Shown here in pieces: positions 15,934-23,541 of a DNA stretch of 42,488 bases. The translations under genes and the position numbers were made by a program. Position 1 is the stretch's first letter, and each line of letters starts with the position of its first letter. The notes below the pieces were generated by a model that saw nothing but the letters and a program-made list of their open reading frames with translations, searched no databases and was not told where the DNA came from. The DNA is taken from NCBI GenBank assembly GCA_022773585.1, contig JALEZZ010000005.1, positions 1 through 42,488 on the forward strand, read 5' to 3'. The DNA comes from Selenomonas sp. GTDB lineage: Bacteria > Bacillota > Negativicutes > Selenomonadales > Selenomonadaceae.

Positions 15934-17199
15934 TTATTTCCCTACGTTTTTCGTATTCTTGACGTTGCCGACGATGTCGCTCATCGTCATGGCGCGCGTG
16001 TGCTTCGTGTGGCTCCACTCATGCTCGTTGCGGTGGATGAAGCCGAGGAAGATGATTGGAATCCACGAGTAGATGAAGACCGGATAGAGCAGCATGTAGA
16101 GCCAGGATTTCCATTTCGCGCGAATCTTGATCAGGATGATCATCGGCAGGATGTACTGGCCGAGCATGATGGCCGTCATGAGCTGCGACGGCATGAAGTT
16201 GTAGATGTTCGTGTAGAACGGCGGGAAGGCGAGCTGGATGTAGCTGATGATGATGAACAGCGTCGAGATCATCAGGAAATGCGGCTGCATGAGGTAGATG
16301 CATTCATCCCACATGCGGATGTCCTTGTGCTTCCAGCCGGCCTTGAGCATCTTCGGGATGAAGCGGTTGCCGACGTCGAACTGGCCCTGCGCCCAGCGGC
16401 GGCGCTGGTTCCAGGACTGCTTGAACGTCAGCGGCTTTTCGTCGTAAATGATGGCGTCATGTGCCCAGGCCGTCTTGATGCCCTCGGCCATGCACTTCAT
16501 CGTGAATTCCATGTCCTCCGTCAGGCAGGTCGCCTGCCAGCCGTGCTTTTTGAGAATCTCCGTGTCAAAGCACATGCCCGTGCCGCCAAGGCAGGCCGAA
16601 AGGCCGATGTTCGATTTCGCGAGGTGCGAGATGTAGCAGATGACCCAGAACGCGATGGCGAACGTGCCGGAGACCCAGGTGTCGTACGGGTTCTTGGCGT
16701 CCATGTAGCCCTGGATGACCTTGTCGCCCTTGCAGAGGCGGTTGTTCATCTCCATGAGGAACTGCGGATGCACGAGGTTGTCGGCGTCAAAGACGCAGAT
16801 GGCGTCGTACTGCTTCTCCATCTTGAAGAGGCGGTCGAACATCCAGTCGAGCGCATAGCCCTTGCTCTTCTTCGTCGGATGCGTGCGGACATGGACGAGC
16901 GCACTGGCATCTTCCGCGATTTTCGCGGTGTTGTCGGTGCAGTTGTCGGCGATGACATAGATGTCATACATGTCTTTGGGATAATTGAGCTGCTTGAGGT
17001 TTTCGACGAGGTCGCCGATGACGACTTCCTCATTATGCGCCGCCACGACGAGTGCGAACGTCTTTTTCGGCGTTTTGATCTTGTTCTCTTTGCGCCGCCA
17101 CATGCCGCAAAAGCCGATGACGAAGAAATAGAGCGTGAAGAGGAAGATGAGGATCTGCATTGGCACCATGATGATGTCAAAGGGATGCGTGAGTGTCAT
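15934..17199 (-). CDS. Membrane-bound family 2 glycosyltransferase
   Basis: A 421-residue processive-type GT2 (cellulose synthase-like fold). A membrane helix at about 12-33 is followed by the catalytic domain with VVAAHNEE (51-58), the metal-binding DAD at 138-140, the acceptor TED at 227-229 and QRRRW at 265-269. Several C-terminal membrane helices lie between about 305 and 400. The D-DxD-TED-QxxRW set marks polysaccharide or glycolipid polymerases, but donor and product cannot be read. It sits between phosphatidylserine synthase and queuosine genes in an envelope-rich operon. Confidence 0.9.
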   Translation of the reverse strand: MTLTHPFDIIMVPMQILIFLFTLYFFVIGFCGMWRRKENKIKTPKKTFALVVAAHNEEVVIGDLVENLKQLNYPKDMYDIYVIADNCTDNTAKIAEDASALVHVRTHPTKKSKGYALDWMFDRLFKMEKQYDAICVFDADNLVHPQFLMEMNNRLCKGDKVIQGYMDAKNPYDTWVSGTFAIAFWVICYISHLAKSNIGLSACLGGTGMCFDTEILKKHGWQATCLTEDMEFTMKCMAEGIKTAWAHDAIIYDEKPLTFKQSWNQRRRWAQGQFDVGNRFIPKMLKAGWKHKDIRMWDECIYLMQPHFLMISTLFIIISYIQLAFPPFYTNIYNFMPSQLMTAIMLGQYILPMIILIKIRAKWKSWLYMLLYPVFIYSWIPIIFLGFIHRNEHEWSHTKHTRAMTMSDIVGNVKNTKNVGK

Positions 17200-17202
17200 G
17201 GT

Positions 17203-17913
17203 TCAGTCCTTTTTTGAAAACAGCAGAAACAGCGAGTTCACGATACCGAACGCTGCATACGTCGAGAAAATGGCGACAAAGACGGCTGGGACGATGGCCT
17301 CGTGGCCAACCCAGACGATGGCGATGAACATGATGGCAGCGAGGACTTTCGGGATGGCATAGAGCTTGTCTCCCCCGTCGCCCTTGAAATTCGGATAATG
17401 CACCTCGCTGACCATGAGGTACGCGACGATGGCCATGATCAGAGGATACGACCAGCCGAAGACGTGCGGATCGACGCCGAGCATCGTGAAGAGCAGCGTC
17501 GTCATCGCGACGATATTGCCGCCAGCCGGGATTGCGAGGCCCTGGAAATAGCCGTGCACGGCGCTCGCATTGACATTGAAGCGCGTGAGGCGCCACATGC
17601 CGCAGATGGCAAAGAAGATCGCGACGACGCAGCCGAGCAGGCCGAATTCGTGCAGGTAGAACTCATAGGCGAGCAGCGCCGGTGCGACGCCGAACGAGCC
17701 GAGGTCGCAGAGCGAATCCATCTCCTTGCCGAATTCGCTCGCGACGCCAAAGAACCGCGCCGTGCGCCCGTCGAGGCCGTCTGCGACAAGCGCGCAGAGG
17801 ATGAAGACCGACGCGAGGATAAAATCATGATACAGCGTGGAAAGCATCGAGCACATGCCGAACATGAGGTTCGAGGCCGTGCACATATTCGGGATGATTC
17901 TCCGATAATTCAT
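17203..17913 (-). CDS. pssA: CDP-diacylglycerol-serine O-phosphatidyltransferase
   Basis: Integral membrane CDP-alcohol phosphatidyltransferase making phosphatidylserine from CDP-diacylglycerol. It has 236 residues. The signature D-G-x2-A-R-x8-G-x3-D-x3-D is present in slightly stretched form from D45 to D70 (DGLDGRTARFFG, then EMDSLCD). Six to eight hydrophobic helices follow. The next upstream gene is psd, which decarboxylates its product, so the specificity call is well supported by context. Confidence 0.92.
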   Translation of the reverse strand: MNYRRIIPNMCTASNLMFGMCSMLSTLYHDFILASVFILCALVADGLDGRTARFFGVASEFGKEMDSLCDLGSFGVAPALLAYEFYLHEFGLLGCVVAIFFAICGMWRLTRFNVNASAVHGYFQGLAIPAGGNIVAMTTLLFTMLGVDPHVFGWSYPLIMAIVAYLMVSEVHYPNFKGDGGDKLYAIPKVLAAIMFIAIVWVGHEAIVPAVFVAIFSTYAAFGIVNSLFLLFSKKD

Positions 17914-17928
17914 TGATTTCGCTCCCTT

Positions 17929-18570
17929 TTATTTCTCTTTGATGCGGCCGAGTACCGTCTTCCCGCCCGTGACCTTCTGGCCGGGCTTCACAAGGACGTC
18001 GACGTCCGCTGTGGGCATCGTGACCTCGAGGCACGAGCCGAAGCGGATCATGCCGTAGAGCTCGCCCTGCTCGAGGTGGTCTTCCATCGTGACCCACGAG
18101 ACGATGCGGCGCGCGAGGATGCCTGCGATCTGCTTGACCGTGATGCGCAGGCGGTCGTTCTCGATGCCGATGAGGTGATGCTCGTTTTCGAAACCGACGG
18201 CGTCCTTGTAGGCGGGGCGGAAACGGCCGCAGAAGTATTTCTGCAGCTGGATTTCGCCGTCCATCGGGCTGCGGTTGACGTGGACGTTGAAGACCGACAT
18301 GAAGATGACGACCTTCTTGCACGGGCCGCTGACGAATTCGTCGGGGTCATGGTCGAGCTCCGCGACTTCCTGCACCGTGCCGTCCGCCGGCGAAAGAATG
18401 GCGCTCGCGTCCTTTGTAATCGTCCGGTGCGGATTGCGGAAGAAATAGCAGAAATAGCACATGAGGACGAGGGGGACGATGGCGGCATACGGATGCAGGC
18501 CGAAGCCTAAGAGCACGGCCAGAGCAAAACAAGTACCGATGAAGGGATAGCCTTCTCTAACGATGGTCAC
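17929..18570 (-). CDS. psd: Phosphatidylserine decarboxylase proenzyme
   Basis: Pyruvoyl enzyme that turns phosphatidylserine into phosphatidylethanolamine. The 213-residue protein is the short PSD-A-like form, with a hydrophobic N-terminus (7-43), the VFNVHVNRSPMDG block near 93 and the self-cleavage site FGSC at 177-180 (cut before S179). The start is GTG 18570, with GGAGG 6 nt upstream. It is the first gene of an operon with pssA, and its ~240-nt leader contains a full R1 repeat. Confidence 0.94.
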   Translation of the reverse strand: MTIVREGYPFIGTCFALAVLLGFGLHPYAAIVPLVLMCYFCYFFRNPHRTITKDASAILSPADGTVQEVAELDHDPDEFVSGPCKKVVIFMSVFNVHVNRSPMDGEIQLQKYFCGRFRPAYKDAVGFENEHHLIGIENDRLRITVKQIAGILARRIVSWVTMEDHLEQGELYGMIRFGSCLEVTMPTADVDVLVKPGQKVTGGKTVLGRIKEK

Positions 18571-18587
18571 AGGACACCTCCAACACA

Positions 18588-18790
18588 GGCTCCCTCTCAG
18601 AGGGAGCTGTCGAGCGGCAGCGAGACTGAGGGAGTCTCACAAGATGGGCTCATTTGATTCTGGATTGCAACATACGCGGGATGTACAGTCCCTTTCGACG
18701 CCCGCGTAAATTACAATCGTGCATTTCATACATCGAGCTTGTGAGACTCCCACCACCGCTTCGCGGTCCCCCTCCCTCTGAGAGGGAGGC
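18588..18790 (+). repeat. R1 repeat, copy C
   Basis: Complete ~203-bp copy: left end CCCTCTCAGAGGG, GAGTCTCACAAGATGGGC, core with ACGCGGG and GCCCGCGTAAA, CAATCGTGCATTTCA, CTTGTGAGACTCC, arm CCACCGCTTCGCGGTCCCCC and end CCCTCTGAGAGGG. It lies inside the predicted 5' leader of psd. Confidence 0.85.
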
Positions 18791-18821
18791 TTACATGCGT
18801 ACGTTCAACTTAGTCTCAACT

Positions 18822-18850
18822 ATTATAGTAGATTCTAGTTTGTTTGTCCA
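18822..18850 (-). promoter_or_regulatory. Promoter of the psd-pssA-...-murB-GT8 operon
   Basis: Minus strand TGGACA, 17-nt spacer, TATAAT: one mismatch from the sigma-A consensus. It lies just after the wecG stop and drives towards psd, reading through R1 copy C. Confidence 0.75.
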
Positions 18851-18863
18851 CTTCTTCGCTTTT

Positions 18864-19589
18864 TTAGTGGCGCGAGGCGTGGACTTTGAGAACGAATTTC
18901 GGGAGCGCGAGCAGGCGGCCGGCGCGTTTTGGCTGCATCATGCCGCGGAACAGCCACTCAAGCTTGGCGCGCTGCATCCAGCGCGGCGCGCGCTTCATGA
19001 CGCCGGCCATGACGTCGAACGTGCCGCCGACGCCGATGCAGACGGGCACGCCGAGCACGTCCTTGTACTTCTGAAGCCATTTCTCCTGCTTTGGCACGCC
19101 GAGTGCCGCGAGCAGGATGTCGGGTTTCGCCGCCTGGATTTTCGAGACGATGGCGGGTTCGTCCTCTTCTTTGAAAAAGCCGTTGCGCGTGCCGACAATC
19201 TCGATGCCCGGATAGAGCGTTTCGGCCTTCTCTTTGGCCTTTTCGGCAACGCCGGGCGCCGAACCGAAGAAATAGAGGCGATAGCCGCGCTCGGGCGCGA
19301 GGCGCATGAGCTCCTGCGCCATGTCGTAGCCAGCGACGCGCTCGGGCATCGCATGGCCGAGGTGGTGCGCTGCCCAGACCGTACCCGCGCCGTCCGGCGT
19401 GACCATGTCGGCCGAGCAGAGGATGTTCTTGAGCTCCTTGTCATGGGTCGCGCGCATGAGCATCTCGGCATTCGCCGTCGCGACGAGCCGCGGCTCCCCC
19501 GCCTTGATGAATCCCTCGATGCGCGTAACTGCCTCCGTCATCGTCACAGCATCGACCGGGACGCCGAGGATATCAACTTTCTGTGCCAT
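18864..19589 (-). CDS. WecG/TagA/CpsF family glycosyltransferase (GT26)
   Basis: Transfers an N-acetylmannosamine-type sugar to a lipid-linked GlcNAc carrier in teichoic acid, enterobacterial common antigen or exopolysaccharide pathways. The 241-residue product shows the family pattern: VATANAEMLMRA, the TPDGAGTVWAA catalytic region with Asp, YFFGSAPGVAEKA, ALGVPKQEKWL and GVGGTFDVMAG, then R-x-P-x-W. The basic C-terminal tail likely attaches to the membrane. ATG at 19589 follows AAGGGGGAAG. No linked polymer cluster is seen, so the product is unknown. Confidence 0.92.
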   Translation of the reverse strand: MAQKVDILGVPVDAVTMTEAVTRIEGFIKAGEPRLVATANAEMLMRATHDKELKNILCSADMVTPDGAGTVWAAHHLGHAMPERVAGYDMAQELMRLAPERGYRLYFFGSAPGVAEKAKEKAETLYPGIEIVGTRNGFFKEEDEPAIVSKIQAAKPDILLAALGVPKQEKWLQKYKDVLGVPVCIGVGGTFDVMAGVMKRAPRWMQRAKLEWLFRGMMQPKRAGRLLALPKFVLKVHASRH

Positions 19590-19614
19590 AGAGGGCTTCC
19601 CCCTTCTTTGTTCT

Positions 19615-19777
19615 GGGAAGCAATGATGAAAGACGTTCGTCCAGATTGGCGCAGATTTTCTGTTTCTATCTAGGAGATAAACCGCAGGCGTAGCAGAGCT
19701 ACGTCGAGGATTTATCGACGACGAGAGAACAGAAAAGATGCGTCAAGATGGGCTGACGGATTTCATCAGTGCTTCCC
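19615..19777. repeat. 163-bp imperfect palindrome
   Basis: The left arm GGGAAGCA-ATGATGAAA pairs with TTTCATCA-GTGCTTCCC. Further in, TTTTCTGTT pairs with AACAGAAAA, and the centre contains GTAGC-aga-GCTAC flanked by ATAAA and TTTAT. No ORF. It has the look of a non-autonomous (MITE-like) element. Confidence 0.7.
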
Positions 19778-19844
19778 CAAATCATATCTATAAAGTTTAG
19801 CACAAATGACAGAAGAAGCAAACATTTATTTTTCTGTTTGCCTC

Positions 19845-19853
19845 TGGTATACT
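19845..19853 (+). promoter_or_regulatory. TA locus 2: toxin mRNA (RNA I) promoter
   Basis: Extended -10 TGG-TATACT with no strong -35 (T-rich at 19825-19830), about 42 nt before the peptide start. Same element as in locus 1. Confidence 0.55.
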
Positions 19854-19882
19854 GAAAATATGCCCCTACCTCAAAGGAGGGA

Positions 19883-19915
19883 GGTGAATGCGGAATGTCT
19901 TTCCTAACCTCAATT
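19883..19915 (+). repeat. TA locus 2: direct repeat DRa (RBS/start region)
   Basis: GGTGAATGCGGAATG followed by TCTTTCCTAACCTCAATT. It covers the end of the RBS and the start codon; repeated at 20068-20103. Confidence 0.75.
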
Positions 19916-19984
19916 TTAGCCGGTATCATTGCAGGTGTGATTGCGAACCTGCTGACCGACTACATCCGCCATCGGTGGGGCTAA
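19895..19984 (+). CDS. TA locus 2: Fst-like small hydrophobic peptide toxin
   Basis: A 29-codon gene behind AAAGGAGGGAGG. The peptide has one hydrophobic helix (about residues 3-20) and a polar, basic tail (TDYIRHRWG). It shares G-I-I-A-x2-I-A-x2-L-x-D-Y-I-x-H-R with the peptide at 11819-11905. An earlier ATG at 19888 opens a different, non-hydrophobic frame closer to the RBS and is judged less likely, since only the chosen frame resembles locus 1. Convergent RNA, shared terminator and duplicated start region match type I par/Fst loci. Toxicity is inferred. Confidence 0.75.
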   Translation: MSFLTSILAGIIAGVIANLLTDYIRHRWG

Positions 19985-20027
19985 ATTTCTCATGCGTACA
20001 GTCGATCTGACCAATCGATGATGGCGC

Positions 20028-20066
20028 AAAAAGTCCCTGCGAGTGACCAGCTCGCAGGGACTTTTT
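20028..20066. terminator. TA locus 2: shared bidirectional terminator
   Basis: AAAAAGTCCCTGCGAG pairs perfectly with CTCGCAGGGACTTTTT around a 7-nt loop. A- and T-runs on opposite sides allow termination in both directions. Confidence 0.87.
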
Positions 20067-20067
20067 C

Positions 20068-20103
20068 GGTGATTGCGGTATGATGAATCTTTCCTACCTC
20101 ATT
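20068..20103 (+). repeat. TA locus 2: direct repeat DRb
   Basis: GGTGATTGCGGTATG, a 5-nt insertion, then TCTTTCCT-ACCTC-ATT. Copy of 19883-19915 placed beyond the terminator, inside the convergent RNA. Confidence 0.75.
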
Positions 20104-20110
20104 CACTTGG

Positions 20111-20139
20111 AGTATACCACAAATGAATGCTAAAAACAA
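20111..20139 (-). promoter_or_regulatory. TA locus 2: antitoxin RNA promoter
   Basis: Minus strand TTGTTT, 17-nt spacer, TATACT, with TGG giving an extended -10. Start expected near 20104. Confidence 0.7.
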
Positions 20140-20181
20140 TCTTTACTTTACGGCACGCGAGCCGATTTGTTTTCTTCGGGA

Positions 20182-20251
20182 GGAAGGGGGCTTTCCCTCG
20201 GAAATTTTTACACGCGAAGCGCGTACTTTTTCCGAGGGGAAGCCCCCTTCC
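20182..20251 (+). repeat. 70-bp hairpin element X1 (after aspS)
   Basis: GGAAGGGGGCTT and CCCTCGGAAA pair with TTTCCGAGGGG and AAGCCCCCTTCC; the centre is ACGCG-aag-CGCGT between T-rich sides. An inverted relative lies upstream of aspS at 22167-22236. There is no T-run after the stem on the minus strand, so it is not a simple terminator. Confidence 0.75.
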
Positions 20252-20293
20252 GACTGCGAGCACACGCTTTTCTTCGCGTGCTACGAACTCTAT

Positions 20294-22093
20294 TTACTTT
20301 TCTTCTTTCTTTTTAGCCACTGCCGTGCGGATGGACAGCTCTCTGAGCTGCTTCGGATCGACTTCGGACGGGGCGTTGCTCATGACGTCTCTTGCGCTCT
20401 GGTTCTTCGGGAACGCGATGACGTCGCGGATGCTGTCGCGCTTTGCCATGAGCATGACGAGGCGGTCGAGGCCGAAGGCGAGGCCGCCATGGGGCGGCGT
20501 GCCGTACTGGAACGCATCCATCATGAAGCCGAACTTCTCATGCGCCTGCTCTGGCGTAAGGCCGAGGGACTCGAAGACTTTCTCCTGGAGTTCCGCGTTG
20601 TAGATACGCAGCGAGCCGCCGCCGATTTCGACGCCGTTGAGGACCATGTCGTAGGCGTTTGCCTTGACGCGGCCCGGGTCGCTCTTGAGGTACTCGATAT
20701 CTTCGTCGCGCGGTGCCGTGAACGGATGGTGCATGGCCTTCCAGCGGTTTTCTTCGTCACTCCACTCGTACATCGGGAAATCGACGACCCAGAGGAAGCG
20801 CAGGGCATCCGGGTCAATCAGGCCGCGCTCTTTGCCCATTTCGAGGCGGAGCTGGCCGAGCGCCGTGTCAACGACGAGGCGCTTGTCAGCGACGACGAGC
20901 AGCAGGTCGCCGGTCTTGGCGCCCGTGGCTTCGGCGATCTTCTGGAACGTCGCATCGTCGTAGAACTTCTTGAACGGGCTCTTGATGCCCTCTTCGGCGT
21001 ACTGGATCCAGGCAAGGCCCTTGGCGCCGTAAATCTGGACGAATTTGACGAGGTCGTCGAGGCGGCGGCGCGGGATATCGGCGTAGCCGTCCACCTTGAT
21101 GCACTTAACCATGCCGCCATTTTCGATGACGGAGTTGAAAACCTTGAACGTCGAGCCCTTGACGTACTCGCTGATGTCCATGAGCGGCATGTCAAAGCGC
21201 AGGTCCGGCTTGTCGGAACCGTATTTGTCCATGGCCGTATCCCACTCCATGCGCTCGAACGGCGTCGGGATGTCGCGGCCGATGGCCTTCTGGAACAGCT
21301 CCTTGATCATGCCTTCCATCATCGTCAGGATGTCTTCCTGGCTGATGAACGACATTTCGATGTCGAGCTGCGTGAATTCCGGCTGGCGGTCAGCGCGCAG
21401 GTCTTCGTCGCGGAAGCAGCGGACAATCTGGAAGTATTTTTCGAAGCCGGCAACCTGCAGAATCTGCTTGAAGATCTGCGGGGACTGCGGCAGGGCGTAA
21501 AATTCGCCCGGGTTGACGCGGCTCGGCACGAGGAAGTCGCGCGCGCCTTCCGGCGTGCTCTTGCAGAGCATCGGCGTCTCGATTTCGAGGAAGCCGTTGC
21601 GGTCGAAGTAGTCGCGCATGATCTTCGTGACGCGGTGACGCAGGATGATGTTCTTCTGCATCTCCGGGCGGCGCAGATCGAGGTAGCGGTACTTCAGGCG
21701 GACTTTCTCATCGACGTCAACGCCATCCTGGATGTAGAAAGGAGGCGTCTTGGCCTTGTTGAGGATGCGAAGCTCCGTGCAGACGACTTCGATCTCGCCC
21801 GTATCGATGTGCGGGTTGACGGTCTCCTCGCTGCGCGCGCGGATCGTGCCGCGGACGGCGATGCAGAACTCGTTGCGGAGGGATTCCGCCTTGTGGAACG
21901 TGCCCTCGTTCATGGCCGCTTCATCGAAGACGACCTGGACAAAGCCCGAACGGTCGCGCATGTCGACGAAGATGAGTCCGCCGTGGTCGCGGCGACGCGA
22001 CACCCAGCCGCAGAGGACGACTTCCGTCCCCACGTCCGTCTTGCGAAGCTCGCCACAATGGTGGTCGCGCTTCATGCCTTGTAATGTTTCCAT
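20294..22093 (-). CDS. aspS: Aspartyl-tRNA synthetase
   Basis: Class II enzyme charging tRNA-Asp (or Asp/Asn if non-discriminating). At 599 residues it is bacterial type: an N-terminal OB-fold anticodon domain (about 1-110), catalytic core with motif 2 (FRDEDLRADRQPEFTQLDIE) and motif 3 (GLAFGLDRLVMLM), and the bacterial GAD insertion domain at about 300-420. ATG at 22093 follows GAGGTGAT. It lies downstream of hisS in the usual Firmicutes order and is bracketed by inverted 70-bp hairpins. Confidence 0.97.
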   Translation of the reverse strand: METLQGMKRDHHCGELRKTDVGTEVVLCGWVSRRRDHGGLIFVDMRDRSGFVQVVFDEAAMNEGTFHKAESLRNEFCIAVRGTIRARSEETVNPHIDTGEIEVVCTELRILNKAKTPPFYIQDGVDVDEKVRLKYRYLDLRRPEMQKNIILRHRVTKIMRDYFDRNGFLEIETPMLCKSTPEGARDFLVPSRVNPGEFYALPQSPQIFKQILQVAGFEKYFQIVRCFRDEDLRADRQPEFTQLDIEMSFISQEDILTMMEGMIKELFQKAIGRDIPTPFERMEWDTAMDKYGSDKPDLRFDMPLMDISEYVKGSTFKVFNSVIENGGMVKCIKVDGYADIPRRRLDDLVKFVQIYGAKGLAWIQYAEEGIKSPFKKFYDDATFQKIAEATGAKTGDLLLVVADKRLVVDTALGQLRLEMGKERGLIDPDALRFLWVVDFPMYEWSDEENRWKAMHHPFTAPRDEDIEYLKSDPGRVKANAYDMVLNGVEIGGGSLRIYNAELQEKVFESLGLTPEQAHEKFGFMMDAFQYGTPPHGGLAFGLDRLVMLMAKRDSIRDVIAFPKNQSARDVMSNAPSEVDPKQLRELSIRTAVAKKKEEK

Positions 22094-22166
22094 GAAAATA
22101 TATCACCTCAAAAAATGAAATTACATATATGAATGGCCCGCGAAGATTGGCACTTATTCGCCGTCA

Positions 22167-22236
22167 GACGGGTGCTTCCTCTTGGAAAAAAGTACGCGCT
22201 TCGCGTGTAAAAATTTTCCAAGAGAAAGCCCCCGTC
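22167..22236 (-). repeat. 70-bp hairpin element X2 (before aspS)
   Basis: GACGGGTGCTT and CTCTTGGAAAA pair with TTTTCCAAGAG and AAAGCCCCCGTC, with centre ACGCG-ctt-CGCGT. Same length and design as X1 but inverted. It lies in the hisS-aspS gap, inside the transcript. Confidence 0.75.
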
Positions 22237-22287
22237 TTCCCGAAGATCATGAGAATGTCGCGGAAGAGATATTGAAGTTTTTGAGCG

Positions 22288-23541
22288 TCAGGGGCGCAGG
22301 GTCTGGATGACGTCTGCGAGCGGGAGGCTCTTCTGCTCACTCTTTTCCATGTCCTTGACCTGGACGGTGCCGGTTTTGACTTCGTCTTCGCCGAGAATCA
22401 GGGCGTAGCGGGCGTGGTGCTTGTTGGCCTGCTTCATCTGGGCCTTCATGCTGCGGCCGGCGTAGTCCATGTTGGCCGTGAGGCCGGCGTGGCGGCAGTC
22501 TTCGAGGAGCTTGAACGCAGGCGCCTGCGCGGCGTCGCCGAGGGCGACGACGAAGACGTCGGTGTGTTCGTCTGCGGGCGGCACGAGGTTCTGCTTTTCA
22601 AGGGCCAGCAGCACGCGCTCGAGGCCGGTCGCGAAACCGACGGCCGGGGTCGGCTTGCCGCCGATTTCCTCGATGAGGCCGTCATAGCGGCCGCCGCCAG
22701 CCACAGCGCTCTGGGCGCCGAGCGGCGCGTATTTGATTTCAAACGCCGTCTTCGTGTAGTAGTCGAGGCCGCGCACGAGACGCGGGTCGAGCGTAAATGA
22801 GACGCCGGCTTCCGTCAGATACGACTGAACTTTCTCGAAGTGCTCTTTGCACTCATCGCAGAGGCAGTCCGTGATTTTCGGCGCACCTGCCATAAAGGGC
22901 TTGTCGGCATCGACTTTGCAGTCGAGGATGCGAAGCGGGGCGCGGTCGAAACGGCTCTTGCAGTCGTCGCAGAGTTCGTCAAGATATGGACGGAAATAGT
23001 CCTGCAGCGCCTTGCGGTACGCCGGACGGCACTTCGGGCAGCCGACAGAATTCAGGCTGAGTGCGAGGTCTTTGAGGCCGAGCGACTTCAGGAAGTCAAT
23101 GGCGACGAGGATGACCTCGGCGTCGACGGCGGGATTTTCCTCGCCGAGCGCCTCGATGCCGAACTGGTGGAATTCGCGCATGCGGCCGGCCTGCGGACGG
23201 TCATAGCGGAACATCGAGCCGATATAGAACAGCTTGACGAGCGAGCTGTCGCCATAGAGCTTGTTCTGGAGGTACGCGCGCACGGCGGACGCCGTGTTTT
23301 CGGGGCGGAGCGTGATGCTGCGGCCGCCGCGGTCTTCGAACGTGTACATCTCCTTGTCGACAACGTCGGTGCCTTCGCCGATGCCGCGGTGGAAGAGCTC
23401 CGTATGCTCGAACATCGGCGTGCGGATCTCCTCATATCCATAGCGGCGGCAAAGATCACGAATCTTGCCCTCGACGTAGTTCCACTCCCTGACCTTGTCG
23501 GGCAGGATGTCATTCGTGCCGCGCGGTGCATTTGTCAGCAT
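22288..23541 (-). CDS. hisS: Histidyl-tRNA synthetase
   Basis: Class II synthetase of 417 residues. Motif 1/2 region TLRPENTASAVRAYLQNKL and MFRYDRPQAGRMREFHQFGIE, the histidine-specific LVRGLDYYTKTAFE and motif 3 GGGRYDGLIEEIGG are all seen; the C-terminal anticodon domain covers about 325-417. ATG at 23541 overlaps the hemZ stop by a few bases, so it is coupled to hemZ upstream. No T-box precedes it. Confidence 0.97.
   Translation of the reverse strand: MLTNAPRGTNDILPDKVREWNYVEGKIRDLCRRYGYEEIRTPMFEHTELFHRGIGEGTDVVDKEMYTFEDRGGRSITLRPENTASAVRAYLQNKLYGDSSLVKLFYIGSMFRYDRPQAGRMREFHQFGIEALGEENPAVDAEVILVAIDFLKSLGLKDLALSLNSVGCPKCRPAYRKALQDYFRPYLDELCDDCKSRFDRAPLRILDCKVDADKPFMAGAPKITDCLCDECKEHFEKVQSYLTEAGVSFTLDPRLVRGLDYYTKTAFEIKYAPLGAQSAVAGGGRYDGLIEEIGGKPTPAVGFATGLERVLLALEKQNLVPPADEHTDVFVVALGDAAQAPAFKLLEDCRHAGLTANMDYAGRSMKAQMKQANKHHARYALILGEDEVKTGTVQVKDMEKSEQKSLPLADVIQTLRP

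Larger units (their letters stand above)
19590..19894. other. Gap between wecG and TA locus 2
   Basis: Holds no gene. It contains the 163-bp palindrome (19615-19777) and the toxin promoter of TA locus 2 (19845-19853). A confident promoter for wecG was not found. Confidence 0.6.
20022..20104 (-). ncRNA. TA locus 2: predicted antisense antitoxin RNA (RNA II)
   Basis: Predicted ~80-nt RNA from the promoter at 20111-20139 to the shared terminator. Its 5' half is complementary to DRb and so, with few mismatches and a 5-nt bulge, to the toxin start region (DRa). Its loop reads CUGG, matching the YUNR U-turn used to start RNA-RNA pairing in par. Ends are estimated. Confidence 0.65.

Noticed and set aside
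19888..20010. Alternative frame from ATG 19888 in TA locus 2
   Set aside because: It gives a Cys/Arg/Pro-rich, non-membrane peptide unlike locus 1. The 19895 frame gives the shared hydrophobic peptide. It remains possible as a regulatory upstream start.
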